Assembly (NCBI GenBank): GCA_000173575.1
Contig: ABYL01000062.1
Location: forward strand, 1 to 39,426
Direction: 5' to 3'
DNA from: Burkholderia sp. H160
GTDB lineage: Bacteria; Pseudomonadota; Gammaproteobacteria; Burkholderiales; Burkholderiaceae
Length of the DNA stretch: 39,426 nt
The notes beneath the pieces are model-generated. The model was not told where the DNA came from. It did not search any database and was given only the letters and a program-made list of their open reading frames with translations. How positions within the stretch are numbered: position 1 is the stretch's first letter; each line of letters opens with the position of its first letter. Both the position numbers and the translations under genes were made by a program. Of the stretch, positions 36,716 through 39,426 are shown in pieces.

Positions 36716-36756
36716 CTGAAAAAGGCGCTGAGGTGGAGATCACCTCAGCGCCTTTT
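36716..36756. terminator. Strong bidirectional-looking terminator after aspS
   Basis: A perfect 15-bp inverted repeat (36721-36735 with 36741-36755, core GGCGCTGAGGTG / CACCTCAGCGCC) has a 5-base loop. Read on the minus strand it is followed by TTTTTC and more T, ending aspS (stop at 36805) before nudB. Read on the plus strand it is also followed by TTTT. Confidence 0.88.
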
Positions 36757-36804
36757 CGTTGCGCTTGTGTCGCTTTTTTGCGGCCGCGCGAAGCGGCCGC
36801 GGCG

Positions 36805-38604
36805 TTACACCTTCGGTTCCGGCGAACGCAGACGGATGTGCAGCTCGCGCAGCTGACGCTCGTCGACTTCGCTCGGCGCCTGCGTGAGCAGATCCTGCGC
36901 GCGTTGCGTCTTCGGGAACGCGATCACGTCGCGGATCGAGTCGGCGCCGGCCATCATCGTGACGATGCGGTCCAGACCGAACGCGATACCGCCGTGCGGC
37001 GGCGCGCCGTATTGCAGCGCGTCGAGCAGGAAGCCGAACTTGGCCTGCGCTTCTTCCGCGTTGATCTTCAGCGCGCGGAACACCTTGCTCTGCACTTCCT
37101 CACGATAGATACGCACCGAGCCGCCGCCGATTTCCCAGCCGTTCAGCACCATGTCGTAGGCCTTCGCGAGGCAGCGCGCCGGGTCCGTTTCGAGGTACTC
37201 GAGATGCTCGTCCTTCGGGCTCGTGAACGGGTGATGCGCGGCGACGTAGCGGTTGTCTTCCTCGTCGTATTCGAACATCGGGAAGTCGACCACCCACAGT
37301 GGCTTCCAGCCCGATTCGACGAGACCGTTGGCCTTGCCGAATTCCGAATGACCGATCTTCAGACGCAGTGCGCCGAGGCTGTCGTTGACGACCTTTGCGC
37401 GATCCGCCGCGAAGAAGATGATGTCGCCGTCTTGCGCGCCGGTGCGCTCGATGATCGCCTTCAGCGCTTCGTCGTGCAGGTTCTTGACGATCGGGCTTTG
37501 CAGACCGTCACGGCCCTTCGCCGCTTCGTTGACCTTGATCCACGCGAGACCCTTCGCGCCGTAGATGCGCACGAATTCCGTGTAGCTGTCGATGTCGCCA
37601 CGCGACAGCTCGCCGCCCTTCGGAACGCGCAGCGCCGCGACACGGCCGTCCTTCGTGTTGGCCGGCGTGCTGAACACCTTGAAGTCGACGTCGCGCATCG
37701 CGTCGGTCAGCTCGGTGAATTCGAGCTTCACGCGCAGGTCCGGCTTGTCCGAACCGAAACGGCGCATCGCTTCCGCGTATTCCATGACCGGGAACTTCTC
37801 GTCGAGCTGGACGCCGATCGTCGTCTTGAACACGTGACGGATCATCGCTTCGAACAGATCGCGAATTTCCTGTTCCGACAGGAACGAGGTTTCGCAGTCG
37901 ATCTGCGTGAATTCCGGCTGACGGTCAGCGCGCAGGTCTTCGTCGCGGAAGCACTTGGTGATCTGGTAGTAACGGTCGAAGTTCGCGACCATCAGCAGCT
38001 GCTTGAACAGCTGCGGCGACTGCGGCAGCGCGAAGAACTGGCCCGGGTTCGTACGCGACGGCACGAGGTAGTCGCGCGCGCCTTCCGGCGTGCTCTTCGT
38101 CAGCATCGGCGTTTCGATGTCGATGAAGCCCTGCTCGTCGAGGTACTTGCGCACTTCGATCGCGACGCGGTAGCGCAGACGCAGGTTGTGCTGCATCTGC
38201 GGACGGCGCAGGTCGAGCACGCGGTGCGTGAGACGCGTGGTTTCCGACAGGTTGTCGTCGTCGAGCTGGAACGGCGGCGTGACCGAAGCGTTCAGCACGA
38301 TCAGATCGTGGCACAGCACCTCGATCTTGCCGCTCTTCAGCGAGGCGTTGGTCGTGCCTTCCGGACGGCCGCGCACGACACCCTTGACCTGCACGCAGAA
38401 CTCGTTGCGCACGCCTTCGGCGACCTTGAACATGTCCGCGCGATCCGGATCGCAGACGACCTGAACGAGCCCTTCGCGATCGCGCAGGTCGATGAAGATG
38501 ACGCCGCCATGGTCGCGGCGGCGGCTTACCCAGCCGCACAGCGAGACGGATTGGCCCAGCAGTTCTTCGGTCACCAGACCGCAGTATTCAGATCTCATCG
38601 ACAT
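36805..38604 (-). CDS. aspS: Aspartyl-tRNA synthetase, probably non-discriminating
   Basis: AspRS charges tRNA(Asp) with aspartate. The 599-residue bacterial-type enzyme has an N-terminal anticodon-binding OB fold (YCGLV to about 110), motif 2 [18 protein letters not shown], a GAD insertion, and motif 3 [28 protein letters not shown]. The OB-fold sequence [15 protein letters not shown] has His32 where E. coli has Leu. His at this place, with a Gly in RPEG at residue 83, marks non-discriminating enzymes that also charge tRNA(Asn). The GatCAB amidotransferase would then make Asn-tRNA. The first ATG at 38604 is used; ATG 38598 is two codons inside. Confidence 0.96.
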   Translation of the reverse strand: MSMRSEYCGLVTEELLGQSVSLCGWVSRRRDHGGVIFIDLRDREGLVQVVCDPDRADMFKVAEGVRNEFCVQVKGVVRGRPEGTTNASLKSGKIEVLCHDLIVLNASVTPPFQLDDDNLSETTRLTHRVLDLRRPQMQHNLRLRYRVAIEVRKYLDEQGFIDIETPMLTKSTPEGARDYLVPSRTNPGQFFALPQSPQLFKQLLMVANFDRYYQITKCFRDEDLRADRQPEFTQIDCETSFLSEQEIRDLFEAMIRHVFKTTIGVQLDEKFPVMEYAEAMRRFGSDKPDLRVKLEFTELTDAMRDVDFKVFSTPANTKDGRVAALRVPKGGELSRGDIDSYTEFVRIYGAKGLAWIKVNEAAKGRDGLQSPIVKNLHDEALKAIIERTGAQDGDIIFFAADRAKVVNDSLGALRLKIGHSEFGKANGLVESGWKPLWVVDFPMFEYDEEDNRYVAAHHPFTSPKDEHLEYLETDPARCLAKAYDMVLNGWEIGGGSVRIYREEVQSKVFRALKINAEEAQAKFGFLLDALQYGAPPHGGIAFGLDRIVTMMAGADSIRDVIAFPKTQRAQDLLTQAPSEVDERQLRELHIRLRSPEPKV

Positions 38605-38679
38605 GATGTTTGTCTTTCGTTTTGCATTGGTTGAACGGCGCGCCGCAGACGATCCTGCATGAAGCGTTGCGCGCCGGCA

Positions 38680-39336
38680 TTAGAGCGGAGGCTCGACGGT
38701 GGTGCGGCGCACCGGCGCCGGCGGTGGCGCGGACGGCGCCACGACGCCCATCGAGACGATGTACTTGAGCGCAGCATCGACCGACATGTCGAGCTCGATC
38801 ACTTCGCTTTTCGGCACCATCAGGAAGAAGCCGGACGTCGGGTTCGGCGTCGTCGGCACGTAGACGCTGACGTAATCTTCCTTCAGGTGGTTGACCACGT
38901 CGCCGCCCGGGATGCCGGTCAGAAACGCGATCGTATAGGAACCGCGGCGCGGGTACTCGATCAGCAGCGCTTTGCGGAATGCATTGCCGCTGCTCGACAG
39001 CAGCGTGTCGGACACCTGTTTGACACTGGTATAGAGCGGGCCGACCACGGGAATGTGCGCGACCAGCAGTTCCCACCACTTCACGAGCTTCTGCCCAACG
39101 AAGTTCTGCGTCAACAGCCCGACGACGAAGATGAACGCGAGCGTGAGCACCGCGCCGAGCCCGGGCAGACGATAGCCGATCGCGCGTTCCGGCTGCCACG
39201 AGTTAGGCAGCAGCGACAGTGTCTGGTCCATCGTGCCGATGATCAGGCCGAGCACCCACAGGGTGATGGCCAGAGGCACCAGCACCAGCAGGCCGGTCAG
39301 AAACACCGATTTGAGCGTGGTTTTCTTCGTCGTCAT
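38680..39336 (-). CDS. DUF502 domain membrane protein
   Basis: The 218-residue protein has two hydrophobic helices (about 10-34 and 60-78), then the DUF502 region with HIPVVGPLYTSVKQVSDTL, KALLIEYPRRGSYTIAFLTG and VYVPTTPNPTSGFFLMVP. The C-terminus is Pro/Ala-rich and polar. The family is widespread but has no established function. It lies 75 bases upstream of aspS on the same strand and is probably co-transcribed with it. The start ATG 39336 has GGCGG six bases upstream. Confidence 0.88.
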   Translation of the reverse strand: MTTKKTTLKSVFLTGLLVLVPLAITLWVLGLIIGTMDQTLSLLPNSWQPERAIGYRLPGLGAVLTLAFIFVVGLLTQNFVGQKLVKWWELLVAHIPVVGPLYTSVKQVSDTLLSSSGNAFRKALLIEYPRRGSYTIAFLTGIPGGDVVNHLKEDYVSVYVPTTPNPTSGFFLMVPKSEVIELDMSVDAALKYIVSMGVVAPSAPPPAPVRRTTVEPPL

Positions 39337-39411
39337 GTGTACCGCCAGAAAGCTGCGCGGGCCGAAGCCCTGGCGCGGTAGATACGCCGCCCGCGCCGGG
39401 CGGCAGTCCCA

Positions 39412-39426
39412 CTAGGCGCTGCCGGA
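39412..39426 (-). CDS. Possible last codons of a gene upstream of the DUF502 gene
   Basis: On the minus strand the last 15 bases read Ser-Gly-Ser-Ala-stop. In related genomes I recall a small FmdB-type zinc-ribbon protein with a Ser/Gly/Ala-rich tail directly upstream of the DUF502 gene and aspS, which would fit. Four codons are too few to identify the gene from sequence. Confidence 0.3.
   Translation of the reverse strand, partial: SGSA

Noticed and set aside
36667-38634. A 655-codon open frame on the plus strand opposite aspS
   Set aside because: It is antisense to aspS with shadow composition, and it runs through the aspS terminator hairpin.
1-39426. Looked for CRISPR arrays, tRNA/rRNA genes, insertion sequences, prophage, defence or toxin-antitoxin genes
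   Set aside because: None seen. The only tandem repeats are the 14-bp array at 25696-25762 and the element at 29416-29509, neither with spacer-like organisation, and every gene has a housekeeping or metabolic match.

Overview
The window looks like chromosomal core DNA of a Burkholderia-group betaproteobacterium, most likely Paraburkholderia or a close relative. This is judged from the high GC content, the strongly GC-biased third codon positions, the protein sequences and the gene order. I see no rRNA or tRNA gene, CRISPR array, insertion sequence, integrase or phage gene. Almost every base lies in recognisable genes, and no gene-free stretch exceeds 300 bases. The longest gaps are 162-439, 34572-34853, 2258-2519, 25521-25747 and 17171-17394. 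They hold promoter-like sites, a palindromic operator candidate or a small repeat array, or nothing I can name (2258-2519).

Layout. 1-161: 5' end of a transhydrogenase alpha gene (minus). 440-2257: nudJ-like Nudix hydrolase and mnmA, the same pairing as in E. coli. 2520-4130: membrane-anchored, stand-alone FMN glutamate-synthase-family protein. 4350-9778: glyQ-glyS-gmhB-plsC-ygjP-like run (tRNA charging, heptose and phospholipid synthesis), facing gloA across a hairpin terminator. 10441-11388: DMT-family exporter. 11398-17170 (minus): lptD-surA-pdxA-rsmA envelope/biogenesis operon. 17395-19179 (plus): amgK-murU, the peptidoglycan sugar-salvage kinase and uridylyltransferase, divergent from lptD. 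19183-21081 (minus): Atm1-like ABC exporter. 21246-22382: YciA-like thioesterase and a glutathione S-transferase. 22434-25520 (minus): membrane PAS-PAS-PAS-GGDEF-EAL protein. 25748-27248: a nitrate-reductase-associated (NarM-like) protein divergent from fdhD, suggesting a molybdoenzyme context.

27316-34571 (all minus) is a fatty-acid beta-oxidation block. Its transcription order is tetR, acyl-CoA dehydrogenase, FadN-type hydroxyacyl-CoA dehydrogenase/enoyl-CoA hydratase, thiolase, a hairpin terminator, then an enoyl-CoA isomerase-like gene. A promoter and a perfect 18-bp palindrome lie upstream of tetR. 34854-39426 (minus): ClsB-type phospholipase D protein and nudB (overlapping), a strong terminator, aspS (probably non-discriminating), a DUF502 membrane protein and possibly the last codons of another gene.

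I do not see a clearly novel multi-gene system. The most interesting items are small: a nested inverted-repeat element with compensatory changes at 29416-29509, the operator array upstream of the beta-oxidation operon, a 14-bp tandem repeat that supplies a stop codon, and several family-level departures (isomerase-type active site, LptD cysteines, AmgK HRD motif).
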